Shown: positions 54,486-62,677 of the stretch, one piece after another | Layout of the letters: each line of letters starts with the position of its first letter | How positions within the stretch are numbered: the first letter of the stretch is position 1 | Assembly: GCA_963773105.1 (NCBI GenBank) | Contig: CAVZAA010000007.1 | Coordinates: 1 to 64,000 of the forward strand | Direction: 5' to 3' | Source of the DNA: Trebonia sp963773105 | GTDB lineage: Bacteria; Actinomycetota; Actinomycetes; Streptosporangiales; Streptosporangiaceae | Length of the DNA: 64,000 bases | Notes under the pieces: generated by a model | What the model was told of the DNA's origin: nothing | Databases searched by the model: none | The model's input: the letters and a program-made list of their open reading frames with translations, nothing else | Program-made: the position numbers and the translations under genes

Positions 54486-54983
54486 ATGCACCCACTACTG
54501 ATGCCGGAACTGCAGCTCCTGCGGCTTGACCACGCCCCCGCCCTGCTCGCCTTCGAGCTGGAGAACCGGGCCTATTTCGCCGCGGCGGTGCCGGATCGGG
54601 GCGATGCCTACTTCGCCGCGTTCGACGAGCAGCACGGCGAACTGCTGGAGCGGCAGGCCGACGGCACGGAACTCCAGCACGTGCTGGTGGAGGAGGACGG
54701 GGCGATCGTGGGCCGGGTCAATCTGTACGAGGTCGCCAACGGCTCGGCCGATCTCGGCTACCGGATCGCCGAGCGGGCCGCCGGGCGGGGCCTGGCCACG
54801 GCGGCGGTGCGGCAGCTGTGCGCGCTCGCGGTCGTCGAATACGGGCTGACCGTGCTCCGCGCGGCGGCGAGGGTCGAAAACGTGGCATCGAGGGCCGTTC
54901 TCATTCGCACCGGATTCGTCCCCATCGGCGAGGTCGTGCTGTCCGGCCTGCCGGGCATCACGTACCGCCTGGAGCTGACCTAA
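54486..54983 (+). CDS. GNAT-family N-acetyltransferase (RimJ/RimL-like)
   Basis: 165 residues; ATG 54486, or ATG 54501. The acetyl-CoA binding loop is seen in LGYRIAERAAGRGLATAAVR (R/Q-x-x-G-x-G/A form), preceded by GAIVGRVNLYEVANGSADLG and followed by NVASRAVLIRTGFVPIGEV, where RimJ-type enzymes place the last helix and strand. The substrate is a primary amine (protein N-terminus or small molecule), unknown here. Confidence 0.85.
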   Translation: MHPLLMPELQLLRLDHAPALLAFELENRAYFAAAVPDRGDAYFAAFDEQHGELLERQADGTELQHVLVEEDGAIVGRVNLYEVANGSADLGYRIAERAAGRGLATAAVRQLCALAVVEYGLTVLRAAARVENVASRAVLIRTGFVPIGEVVLSGLPGITYRLELT

Positions 54984-55019
54984 CCCGGCGACATCACGAA
55001 TAGCTAACCGCGCAATTGC

Positions 55020-55862
55020 GTGGCTGTCAATCCCACCCGGGGTCGGTATATCGTCTCATGCGTGTATGAAGGTGCAATTATCGATGCGCACACCCACCCG
55101 ATGCTCGACCCCCGCGAGCCGATTGTGGCTGCCCCGCATCCACCCGAAAGTTATCGTTCCCTGGTAAATGGGTCTCGGATCACCCGCGCCGCCGCCATCA
55201 CGATCGCCTTGCCCAATAGCCCGGGTCGGACGCGCGCCAGAAATGATGGCCTACTCCAACTCGCGCAAGACTCCGGTGGCTTTTTCTACCCGGTCTGCTC
55301 GGTCCATCCGGCCGACGGCCGCACCGCCCTGGACGAGATCGACCGGGTCGCGGCCGACGGCGCCGCGTGGCTGAAGCTGCACCCCAATACGCAACAGTTC
55401 GACGTCGCCGACCCTGCCGTCGTCGACGTCGTGAGGAAGGCCACCGAGAATGGGCTGCCCGTCCTTTTCGACGCCTACTCGCCGTGGGACGCGAACCAGC
55501 CGGGCAAGTTCGTGAACCTTGCGACGGCGGTGCCCGACGCGAGGCTCATTCTCGCGCACGCGCATGGTCCCGGTTTCCCGCAACTCCTGATCTACGACAT
55601 CGTTGGCCGCTATCCGTGGTGGCAGCGAAATGTCTGGATCGACATTTCCGTAACCGGACTGATGCTCTCCGGTGGCCCCTTCGCTGAGCAGTTCGCCTGG
55701 GTGCTAAGAAAGGTCGGCACTGACCGGATCATCTTCGGCAGTGATTACCCTCTCGACAACCCACTGGCCGCCGTCGGCGCCGTCGCCGACCTCGGTTTCA
55801 CCGACGCCGAGCAGGCCGCCATCCTGCACGACAATGCGGCGGGCCTGCTAAACGGCAAATAA
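55020..55862 (+). CDS. Amidohydrolase family 2 (TIM-barrel) protein
   Basis: 280 residues from GTG 55020. Metal-site signature IIDAHTHPMLD near residue 20, GAAWLKLHPNTQQFD, LILAHAHGPGF (His) and the last Asp in IIFGSDYPLDNP. PF04909 members hydrolyse or decarboxylate ring or acyl compounds. No partner gene adjoins; codon use and frame are normal. An in-frame ATG is absent before the DAHTHP motif, so the GTG is accepted. Confidence 0.85.
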   Translation: MAVNPTRGRYIVSCVYEGAIIDAHTHPMLDPREPIVAAPHPPESYRSLVNGSRITRAAAITIALPNSPGRTRARNDGLLQLAQDSGGFFYPVCSVHPADGRTALDEIDRVAADGAAWLKLHPNTQQFDVADPAVVDVVRKATENGLPVLFDAYSPWDANQPGKFVNLATAVPDARLILAHAHGPGFPQLLIYDIVGRYPWWQRNVWIDISVTGLMLSGGPFAEQFAWVLRKVGTDRIIFGSDYPLDNPLAAVGAVADLGFTDAEQAAILHDNAAGLLNGK

Positions 55863-55954
55863 ACGCACAGAAACAACCGAGTCAAAATCGATCATTTCGA
55901 ACGGACCGTGGCTGCGCGTTCACTCGAGGACGTCTCCGCTGTACGGTTTGATCC

Positions 55955-56347
55955 GTGCAGACCTTCGACGACGTGGCCCGCCTGGCGAGCGAAATGCCCG
56001 AGGTGACCGAGGGCCAGGAGAAGCACCGCGGCCTCCGGACGTGGGAAGTCGGCGGCAAGGCGTTCGCCTGGGAGCGCCCGTTCAGCAAGGCGGACATCAA
56101 GCGGTTCGGCGACGAGACACCGCCGGCCGGCCCGATCCTGGCCATCCGCACCGCCGACCTGGCGGAGAAGGAGGCCATCCTGGCCGCCAACCCGGATGCC
56201 TTCTTCAGCATCACGCACTTCGACCGCTACCCCGCCTTCCTCGTCCAGTTGGACCAGGTGTCGGCCGAAGCGCTCAGGGAGGCCGTGGTCGACGCCTGGC
56301 TGGCCGCCGCCCCGCGCGCCCTGGCCGAGCGCTACCTCGCCCGTTAG
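55955..56347 (+). CDS. YjbR/MmcQ-family protein
   Basis: 130 residues from GTG 55955. Family text: ASEMPEVTEGQEKHRGLRTW, VGGKAFAWERPFSKADIKRF, LAIRTADLAEKEAILAANPD and FFSITHFDRYPAFLVQLDQV. PF04237 adopts a cyto-/DNA-binding-like fold of uncertain function, and single-gene copies are common in actinomycetes. Confidence 0.88.
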   Translation: MQTFDDVARLASEMPEVTEGQEKHRGLRTWEVGGKAFAWERPFSKADIKRFGDETPPAGPILAIRTADLAEKEAILAANPDAFFSITHFDRYPAFLVQLDQVSAEALREAVVDAWLAAAPRALAERYLAR

Positions 56348-56446
56348 CCCACGCGTGAACACGGTCGGGCGCACGCCCGTGCCCGATGGTGTCCAATATA
56401 TGAGACAAACTTGATCATTATGCAAGACGGATTCTAAGGTGTCCGC

Positions 56447-57244
56447 ATGGCAGAGGTATACACACACGGTCATCATGAGTCGGTGCTGCGGTCGCACCGG
56501 TGGCGCACGGCGGAGAACTCGGCGGCGTACCTGCTACCGCGGCTCGCCCGCGACGCGCAGATCCTCGACGTGGGCTGCGGCCCGGGCACGATCAGCGCCG
56601 ACCTCGCCGATCGCGTGCCCGAGGGGAGCGTCACCGGCATCGACGCCGCGCCGGGGATCATCGAGCAGGCCCGCGAGGCGATCGGCGAGCGGCGCAACCT
56701 CAGCTTCACCACCGGCGACGTCTACGCCCTCGACTTCCCCGACGATACGTTCGATGTCGTCCACGCCCACCAGGTGCTCCAGCACCTGGGCGAGCCGGTT
56801 CGCGCGCTGCGGGAGATGGCGCGGGTCGCCCGGCCCGGCGGGCTGGTGGCGGTCCGCGACGCCGACTACGGCGGCATGACCTGGTACCCGGAGCTCCCGA
56901 TCCTGGACGAATGGCAGTCGCTGTACCAGCGGGTCGCGCGGGGGAACGGAGGCGAGCCGGACGCCTGCCGCTGGCTGCACGTCTGGGCCAGGGAGGCGGG
57001 CCTGGCCGACCTGATCAAGTCCTCGTCCACCTGGACGTACGCCAGCGAGGCGGAGCGGGCGTGGTGGGGCGGGCTGTGGGCCGACCGGACAGTCAAGTCG
57101 GCCATGGCGACCTCCGCGATCAGCGGCGGGCACGCGACTGCCGAGGACCTGCAGCGGATCGCCGACGGCTGGCGCGCCTGGGCCGCGGACGAGGACGGCT
57201 GGTGGCTCGTCCCGCACGGCGAGATCCTTGCCCGGGTCGGCTAA
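56447..57244 (+). CDS. Class I SAM-dependent methyltransferase (UbiE-like)
   Basis: 265 residues, ATG 56447. SAM motif I ILDVGCGPGTISADLADRVP, acidic loop VTGIDAAPGIIEQAREAI, motif II GDVYALDFPDDTFDVVHAHQ and motif III RVARPGGLVAVRDADY. The substrate is unknown. TGATCATTATG 40 bp before it is AT-rich and may be the promoter. Confidence 0.9.
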   Translation: MAEVYTHGHHESVLRSHRWRTAENSAAYLLPRLARDAQILDVGCGPGTISADLADRVPEGSVTGIDAAPGIIEQAREAIGERRNLSFTTGDVYALDFPDDTFDVVHAHQVLQHLGEPVRALREMARVARPGGLVAVRDADYGGMTWYPELPILDEWQSLYQRVARGNGGEPDACRWLHVWAREAGLADLIKSSSTWTYASEAERAWWGGLWADRTVKSAMATSAISGGHATAEDLQRIADGWRAWAADEDGWWLVPHGEILARVG

Positions 57245-57259
57245 CCGGATCGCTGCGGC

Positions 57260-57652
57260 CTACTCCTCGGACTGGTCCCGGCCGACCTTGGAAAGCAGGA
57301 ATGCGAGCTGCTGAGACAGCCGGGACCGTTCCTCCGACGCCTCGGAAAGACGGGCCGCCAGCTCGTCGCGCTGGCGCGCGACCTCGGCCAGCTGCTGCTC
57401 GAGCTCGATGATGCGCCGGATGGCGGGCATCGTCATGCCCTCGTCGGCCATCGAGGCGACCTGCTGGATGACCCGGATCTCGATCCGGGTGTACCGGCGC
57501 TGGCCGCCGTTCGACCGCTGGGGCGAGACCACCTGGAGCTGATCGACGCGGCGCAGGAACGCCTGCTTGAGCTGTAGCATCTCCGCGACCTGGCCAACCG
57601 TGAACAGCGGCACGTCCTCTTCCTCGAATGGCTCCATCCGTCTCACCTCCAC
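57260..57652 (-). CDS. MerR-family regulator (HspR-like relative)
   Basis: 130 residues; starts at GTG/ATG 57652, or ATG 57637 (MEPFEEEDVP). Winged HTH PLFTVGQVAEMLQLKQAFLR, RVDQLQVVSPQRSNGGQRRY and TRIEIRVIQQVASMADEGMT, then a C-terminal coiled coil (LEQQLAEVARQRDELAARLS). Relatives sit next to small heat-shock genes in actinomycetes, as here, where hsp20 is immediately upstream in the same direction. A heat-stress repressor or coactivator is plausible. Confidence 0.88.
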   Translation of the reverse strand: MEVRRMEPFEEEDVPLFTVGQVAEMLQLKQAFLRRVDQLQVVSPQRSNGGQRRYTRIEIRVIQQVASMADEGMTMPAIRRIIELEQQLAEVARQRDELAARLSEASEERSRLSQQLAFLLSKVGRDQSEE

Positions 57653-57665
57653 CCGACACGATGTT

Positions 57666-57702
57666 AAGCGGCCGGCCAGCGTTCAACGCTGTCCGGCCGC
57701 TT
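57666..57702 (-). terminator. Strong hairpin between hsp20 and merR
   Basis: An 18-bp stem with one mismatch around a single C (left arm AAGCGGCCGGCCAGCGTT; right arm AACGCTGTCCGGCCGCTT). It lies just after the hsp20 stop on the minus strand. No T-run follows, so a processed or intrinsic attenuator between the two genes is possible. Confidence 0.65.
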
Positions 57703-57737
57703 GCACTGCCTGTACTGCTATACCGCCTGGCTTGACC

Positions 57738-58006
57738 TTAGCTGGCCAGCTCCTTGGCCTCGGTGGTGCCGACCGCGATCTTGCGCGGCTTGGCCTCCTC
57801 GAGGACCGGGATGCGGATCTCGAGCACGCCCTCGTTGTTACTGGCCTCGATCGCGTCCGCGTTGAGGTTGTCGGAGAGCCGGACGCGGCGGGTGAAGCTA
57901 CCGAACCGCCGCTCGCGGACGATCGGGTTCTCGCCCTCGGTCTTGGTCTCCTCGCGGGTCGCGCTCACCGTGAGCACGCCCTTGTCGACGGTCACGTCGA
58001 CCTGTG
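57738..58006 (-). pseudogene. Hsp20/alpha-crystallin small heat-shock protein, N-terminus deleted
   Basis: VDVTVDKGVLTVSATREETK, then ENPIVRERRFGSFTRRVRL and NEGVLEIRIPVLEEAKPRKI are beta-strands 3-9 of the alpha-crystallin domain. The N-terminal arm and first strands (about 45-50 residues), with their start and ribosome binding site, are absent: at about 58006 the gene is joined directly to promoter/leader sequence. A GTG at 58052 could start a 104-residue product through that leader, but it lies inside the promoter. A deletion scar is more likely. Confidence 0.8.
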
Positions 58007-58060
58007 CTAGTAAGAAACTTACAACTGAAGTTATATATTTCCTTCCGCTCACCTGTCAAA
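58007..58060 (-). promoter_or_regulatory. Sigma-70-type hsp20 promoter
   Basis: On the minus strand, TTGACA (58054-58059), 16 bp, TATATA (58032-58037): a near-consensus and unusually AT-rich promoter for this genome. An inverted repeat AACTT-N7-AAGTT follows the -10 box and could be a repressor site. Confidence 0.75.
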
Positions 58061-58111
58061 TAACTTGTCGCCTGGTGTGCGGGCGCGGTGGCGGCGGCTA
58101 CCCTCTGAGGC

Positions 58112-58648
58112 ATGACGATCCGTCCCGTCCGACTCTTCGGCGACCCGATCCTGCGCACCGCCGCCGACCCGGTCACCGACTTCGACAAGCAGCTGAGAAC
58201 CCTGGTCAAGGACCTGACCCAGACCCTCGACGACGCGCAGGGGGCCGGGCTGGCCGCGCCGCAGATCGGGGTCGGGCTGCGGGTGTTCGCCTACGCGGTC
58301 CGCGGCGAGCGCGGCTACCTGGTCAACCCCGTCCTCGACTTCCCCGACGAGGAGGACCAGGAGGGCGAGGAGGGGTGCCTGTCCTTCCCCGGCATCTACT
58401 ACGACGTGAAGCGCCGGCTGAACACGGTGGCGACCGGCTTCACCGATCGGGGCGACCCGATTCAGGTGGTTGGCACGGAAGTGCTCGCCCGCTGCCTGCA
58501 GCACGAGACCGACCACCTGGACGGCGTCCTCTTCATCGACCGGATGGATCCGCCGACCCGCAAGCAGGCGATGAAGGCGATCAGGGAGGCAAACTGGGAC
58601 GGGACGGTAAAGATCACCCCGCATCGGATGACCGACCGCATATTCTGA
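58112..58648 (+). CDS. def: Peptide deformylase
   Basis: 178 residues, ATG 58112. All three active-site motifs are intact: GAGLAAPQIGVGLRVFAYAV (motif 1), EEGCLSFPGIYYDV (motif 2, Cys ligand) and LQHETDHLDGVLFIDRM (motif 3, HExxH). It removes the formyl group from nascent N-terminal Met with Fe/Zn. The actinobacterial PDF type with PGxYYDVKR text. Not next to fmt here, so it may be one of several copies. Confidence 0.95.
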   Translation: MTIRPVRLFGDPILRTAADPVTDFDKQLRTLVKDLTQTLDDAQGAGLAAPQIGVGLRVFAYAVRGERGYLVNPVLDFPDEEDQEGEEGCLSFPGIYYDVKRRLNTVATGFTDRGDPIQVVGTEVLARCLQHETDHLDGVLFIDRMDPPTRKQAMKAIREANWDGTVKITPHRMTDRIF

Positions 58649-58797
58649 CATTCAGCGCGGAGGCCCGCGCTCCCGCATGAAGGACCGGAAGCGCCGACGG
58701 CGAGCCTCAGTGGGATGCAGGAAAAGTATCGCGTTCGTTATTCATCTCTGGCGGGTAGCTTCCCCGGCGGGATCAGTCACGGGGAGGTCAGGTCGGC

Positions 58798-60147
58798 ATG
58801 TCGCCAGCAGCGCCAGATGGCACTCAAGCCGAGGCCTCGCGGCCCGACCAGCCTGATGCGGGGCGGCCGCAGCCGTCGGTGCCGGGCCCGTCGCCGCAGC
58901 CCCTGCAGGAGGCCGACGCCCAGTCCGCTGCTGCCCCTGCTGCCCCGCAGGCCGAGGCTCAGGAAGAATCACTCCCGGCCCCGGAGCGGCCCAAGAAGGT
59001 GCGGTTCCGCCGCACTCGCCGGTTCTTCCGCCGGCCCACCGTGCGGGTCATCTCGGCGCTGTTCGGCGTCTTCGTGATCTGGGTCGCGTTCTCGGCCGGC
59101 CAGGCGACGTTCCAGAACAACGGCCAGGGCGCCGCCGCCAACCTGGCCGAATGGGCGCGCAACCACCACCTGGGGCCGCTTGTCACGTTCGGCGAATGGC
59201 TCTCCTACAACCCGCCGAAGGTAGGCGGCGACCCGTCGATGTCCCTCGCGGTGCCGAAGGGAGAGCAGATCACGCCGGTCACGGTGACCAAGGCGAAGCA
59301 CCACCGCAAGGTGTTCGTGCCTGACATCCCGGCCACGCTCAGGTCGCTGGCAGGGGCGCCGAAGCCCGGCGAGGGCCAGTGGCGGGTGGTGGAGAAGGTC
59401 AACGGTGAGCCGGCCATCCTGGCCACGTTCCTGCGCGACGCGACCTACACGTCCTACGTCAACGGGATCGCGTCCATCGACCAGCGGCTGGCCCGGTTCT
59501 ACCTGCGACCCGGCTACGAAGACCCCGGGTACGGCAACTGGAAGGCCCCCTTCGACGTTCCTGCGAAGAACCGGGCCGGCCTGCTCGCCACCTTCAACGG
59601 CGGGTTCAAGATCTCCAACTCGGGGGGCGGCTTCTACCTCAACGGCAGCCACTACGACTCGCTCACCAACGGCGAAGCGTCGATCGTCTACTACAAGAAC
59701 GGCACGGTCAAGATCGGCGAGTGGGGCCGTGACTTCAGGCTGAACCCGTCGATCGCGGGCGTTCGGCAGAACCTCAAGCTGCTGGTGGACCGGGGCAAGA
59801 TCTCGCCCAACCTCAACCAGGACATCGAGACCGGCTGGGGGGCGACGCTGGGCGGCGGGTACTTCGTCTGGCGCTCCGGCCTCGGCATGACCAGCGACGG
59901 CCGGATCGTCTACGTCTACGGCCCGGCCCTCGACGTGCAAGACCTGGCCGAGCTGCTGCGGCGGGCGGGCGCGGTCGAGGGCATGCAGATGGACATCAAC
60001 CCCGCGTGGATGAAGTTCGACTACTACCAGGTCGACGGGCATCCGCGCGACCCCACTCCGGTGCCACTGCTGCCCAGTCAGCAGCCGAGCCCCTACTCTT
60101 ACTACGACCCGTCCACCCGAGACTTCACGGCGGTTTACGCGCGTTGA
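58798..60147 (+). CDS. Membrane-anchored phosphodiester glycosidase-domain (NAGPA) protein
   Basis: 449 residues. A proline/alanine-rich cytosolic N-terminus, one transmembrane helix at about residues 85-100 (VISALFGVFVIWVAFSAGQ), then an extracytoplasmic domain: GLLATFNGGFKISNSGGGFY, SIVYYKNGTVKIGEWGRDF, ETGWGATLGGGYFVWRSGLG and GMQMDINPAWMKFDYY, as in PF09992 (NAGPA-type phosphodiester glycosidases and relatives). It probably trims phospho-sugar linkages in the wall. Its stop overlaps the TTG start of the UbiA gene, so it is coupled to the arabinose-donor genes. Confidence 0.88.
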   Translation: MSPAAPDGTQAEASRPDQPDAGRPQPSVPGPSPQPLQEADAQSAAAPAAPQAEAQEESLPAPERPKKVRFRRTRRFFRRPTVRVISALFGVFVIWVAFSAGQATFQNNGQGAAANLAEWARNHHLGPLVTFGEWLSYNPPKVGGDPSMSLAVPKGEQITPVTVTKAKHHRKVFVPDIPATLRSLAGAPKPGEGQWRVVEKVNGEPAILATFLRDATYTSYVNGIASIDQRLARFYLRPGYEDPGYGNWKAPFDVPAKNRAGLLATFNGGFKISNSGGGFYLNGSHYDSLTNGEASIVYYKNGTVKIGEWGRDFRLNPSIAGVRQNLKLLVDRGKISPNLNQDIETGWGATLGGGYFVWRSGLGMTSDGRIVYVYGPALDVQDLAELLRRAGAVEGMQMDINPAWMKFDYYQVDGHPRDPTPVPLLPSQQPSPYSYYDPSTRDFTAVYAR

Positions 60148-61100
60148 CCATCAACAAGTCCCTGGCGCCGAATGAGGACACCGGGCCGCAGGCATCCGTG
60201 CCCGGCGAGATCGGCGTCCCGTTCTCGGCCGCCCGCTGGCTGCCCGCGGCCATCCGTACCACCCGGCCCCGGCAGTGGCCGAAGAACCTGCTGGTGTTCG
60301 CGGCCCCGCTCGCGGCCGCCTCGCTGGGCCGCGATCACGGCTTCGTCTATGCGCTGATCGCCATGTTCGCCTTCGCCTGCGCGTCGGCCGCGGTGTACTT
60401 CGTCAACGACGTCGTCGACGTCGAGCGGGACCGGCGGCACCCGGTGAAGCGGAACCGGCCGATCGCCTCGGGCGCGCTGCCGGAGCGGCACGCGGTCGTG
60501 CTAGCGCTGCTCGCGACCGTGTTCGCGGTCGGGGCGGGCGTCGTGATCAGGGAGCCGCTGCTGGTCGCCGCGGCCGTCGCCTACCTGTGCGAGTCCTTCC
60601 TGTACTCCTTCCGGCTCAAGCACGTGCCGTTCATCGAGATGGTGCTGGTCGCGAGCGGCTTTCTGCTCCGCGTGCTCGGCGGCGCGGCGGCGACGCATGT
60701 GCGCGTGTCCATCTGGTTCCTGCTCGTGTGCAGCCTGGGCGCGCTGGGCGTGGCCATCGCCAAGCGGTACACCGAGCTGACCAGCCTGGGCGACGACGCG
60801 GTGCGGCACCGCCCGGCGATGCGGTGGTACCGTCCTGGCGTCCTCCGGGTCGCGCAGCTGCTCGTCGGCCTCGGCATGCTGGCGACCTACCTGATGTGGG
60901 CGGCCAACGAGACCACGGGCGCCCGGCCCTGGCATCTGCTGTCCGCGCTGCCGCTGGCCGCCGCGCTGGTCCGGTTCGGGATGCTGACCGCGCGGGGCAC
61001 CGTCCGCCCGGTGGAGGACCTGATCACGCGGGATGCGATCATGCTGTGCTTCGAGGTCGTGTGGCTGGTGCTGTTCTGCGTCGGGCTCTACCTAGCGTAA
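60144..61100 (+). CDS. UbiA-family prenyltransferase, decaprenyl-phosphate phosphoribosyltransferase-like
   Basis: 318 residues if the TTG at 60144 (overlapping the previous stop as TTGA) is the start; GTG 60198 is the alternative. About nine helices. Aspartate motif NDVVDVERDRRHPVKRNRPI (NDxxDxxxDxxHPxKxxRP), then YLCESFLYSFRLKHVPFIEM as in DPPR synthase (Rv3806c). That enzyme makes 5-phosphoribosyl-decaprenol phosphate, the precursor converted to decaprenyl-phosphoryl-arabinose by phosphatase and DprE1/DprE2. A DprE2-like gene follows 12 bp on. Strong family and context support. Confidence 0.9.
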   Translation: MTINKSLAPNEDTGPQASVPGEIGVPFSAARWLPAAIRTTRPRQWPKNLLVFAAPLAAASLGRDHGFVYALIAMFAFACASAAVYFVNDVVDVERDRRHPVKRNRPIASGALPERHAVVLALLATVFAVGAGVVIREPLLVAAAVAYLCESFLYSFRLKHVPFIEMVLVASGFLLRVLGGAAATHVRVSIWFLLVCSLGALGVAIAKRYTELTSLGDDAVRHRPAMRWYRPGVLRVAQLLVGLGMLATYLMWAANETTGARPWHLLSALPLAAALVRFGMLTARGTVRPVEDLITRDAIMLCFEVVWLVLFCVGLYLA

Positions 61101-61112
61101 GGAAAATCAAAG

Positions 61113-61865
61113 ATGAGTATTCCGAACGGACCCGGGCGACTGTCCCGCGTCCTATTGCTCGGCGGAACCAGTGAGATCGGCCTGGCGATCCTCTCCGCCC
61201 TCGACCTCGGGCCCGACACCGAGGTGATCCTGGCCGGCCGCGACCTGCAGCGGCTCGAGGCGGCGGGGAAGGCGCTGGGCCGCCCGGTCGAGGTGGGCCG
61301 GTACGACGCGCTGGAGACTGAGTCGACTCAGGCGTTCGTCGATCAGCTCTGCGCCGGGGGAGTGCCGGACCTGGTGATCGCGGCGACCGGCGTGCTGATC
61401 CCGCAGGAGCAGGCCGAGCGTGACGTCCGACTGGCCGCGACCATGATCGAGACGAACTTCACCGGGCACGTCACCGCGCTGCTGGCGTTCGGCGAGGCGA
61501 TGCGGAAGCGGGGCAGCGGCACGATCGTGGTGCTTTCCTCGGTCGCCGCCGTCCGGCCGCGGAAGTTCAATTCGGTCTACGGCGCGACCAAGGCCGCGCT
61601 CGACGCCTTCGCCCGGGGCTACGCCGACTCGCTCCATAGCACCGGCGTCCGGGTGGTGCTGGTGCGGCCGGGGTTCGTGATCGGGAAGATGACCGAGGGG
61701 ATGGCCCCGGCGCCGCTGGCGACCACGCCGGACGCGGTCGGCGCCGCCGTCGCGAAGGCGCTGCGCGGTTCCAAGTCCGTCGTCTGGGTGCCCGCCCCGC
61801 TGGTCGGCCTGGCCACCGTGATGAAGCTGATCCCGCGCCCGGTCTGGCGCACGATGAAAGGCTGA
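61113..61865 (+). CDS. dprE2: DprE2-like decaprenylphosphoryl-keto-pentose reductase (SDR)
   Basis: 250 residues, ATG 61113. Short-chain dehydrogenase: cofactor loop LLLGGTSEIGLAIL, NFTGHVTALLAFGEAM, catalytic Ser in VLSSVAAVRPRKFNSVYGAT with Tyr-x-x-x-Lys (YGATK), and LVRPGFVIGKMTEGMAPAPL. The GGTSEIGL start and RPGFV(I/V)GKMT are hallmarks of DprE2, which reduces the 2'-keto intermediate to DPA for arabinan synthesis. DprE1 is not in the window. It is convergent with pyrH, with stops about 5 bp apart. Confidence 0.88.
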   Translation: MSIPNGPGRLSRVLLLGGTSEIGLAILSALDLGPDTEVILAGRDLQRLEAAGKALGRPVEVGRYDALETESTQAFVDQLCAGGVPDLVIAATGVLIPQEQAERDVRLAATMIETNFTGHVTALLAFGEAMRKRGSGTIVVLSSVAAVRPRKFNSVYGATKAALDAFARGYADSLHSTGVRVVLVRPGFVIGKMTEGMAPAPLATTPDAVGAAVAKALRGSKSVVWVPAPLVGLATVMKLIPRPVWRTMKG

Positions 61866-61870
61866 CGGGG

Positions 61871-62599
61871 CTACTTGGCGGTGATCTTGGTGCCGATGCC
61901 GTCGTCGCCCTCGCAGATGGCGCGCATCGCGCCGTAGGCCGCCACGTCGAAGACGTGCATGGTCAGGGACTGCTCGTTGGCCAGGACGAACGCGCTGGTG
62001 TCCATGATCCGGATGTCGGCCGCGAGGGTCTCCTCGTAGGTGAGGGTGGTGAACTTGACCGCGTCCGGGTTGTGCTTGGGGTCAGAGTCGTAGACGCCGT
62101 CCACCCCGTGCTTGGCGACCAGGAGGGCATCGGCGTCCAACTCAAGTGCGCGCTGAACGGCCGGGTAGTCGGTGGTCACGTAGGGCTGGCCGATGCCGCC
62201 CGCCAGTACGACGATGAAGCCGCGCTCCAGGTGGTGCACCGCGCGCAGCCGGATGAACGGCTCGGCGACGCTGTGGATCGGCACCGCGGTCATCACCCGC
62301 ACGTCCGCGTCGGTCCTGGCGGTCAGCGCGCCGCGCAGCATCAGGGCGTTCATGACCGTGCCGAGCATCCCGATGTTGTCCGCCTCGGCGCGGCTAATCC
62401 CCCAGCCGTCGGCCATCCGGCCGCGGAAGTAGTTGCCGCCGCCGACCACCACCGCAACCTGGACACCGAGGTTGTGCACGGACAGCACCTCATCGGCGAC
62501 GCGGGCGAGGCTGGCTGGATCGGCGCCGGTTCCGGCGGCGCCTGCCAGGGCCTCGCCGCTGAGCTTAACCACCACTCTGCGGTATCGCGGCAACGTCAA
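61871..62599 (-). CDS. UMP kinase (PyrH) paralogue
   Basis: 242 residues, ATG 62599. Amino-acid-kinase fold: VVVKLSGEALAG, VVVGGGNYFRGRMADGWGIS, NIGMLGTVMNALMLRGALTA and LLVAKHGVDGVYDSDPKHNP. UMP kinases of actinomycetes usually read GAGLGxPFFSTDTTAA at the UMP site; here the corresponding stretch is LAGGIGQPYVTTDYPAVQRA. It is not in the normal tsf-pyrH-frr setting. Probably a second, diverged copy; UMP or another nucleoside monophosphate is the likely substrate. Confidence 0.85.
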   Translation of the reverse strand: MTLPRYRRVVVKLSGEALAGAAGTGADPASLARVADEVLSVHNLGVQVAVVVGGGNYFRGRMADGWGISRAEADNIGMLGTVMNALMLRGALTARTDADVRVMTAVPIHSVAEPFIRLRAVHHLERGFIVVLAGGIGQPYVTTDYPAVQRALELDADALLVAKHGVDGVYDSDPKHNPDAVKFTTLTYEETLAADIRIMDTSAFVLANEQSLTMHVFDVAAYGAMRAICEGDDGIGTKITAK

Positions 62600-62677
62600 G
62601 ACCCCTTCCCGTACCGTGCTATCTGCACGCCACGGTATCAGGCCGGGCGCGGCCGATCGTCGTGACCGGCCCCGGGG

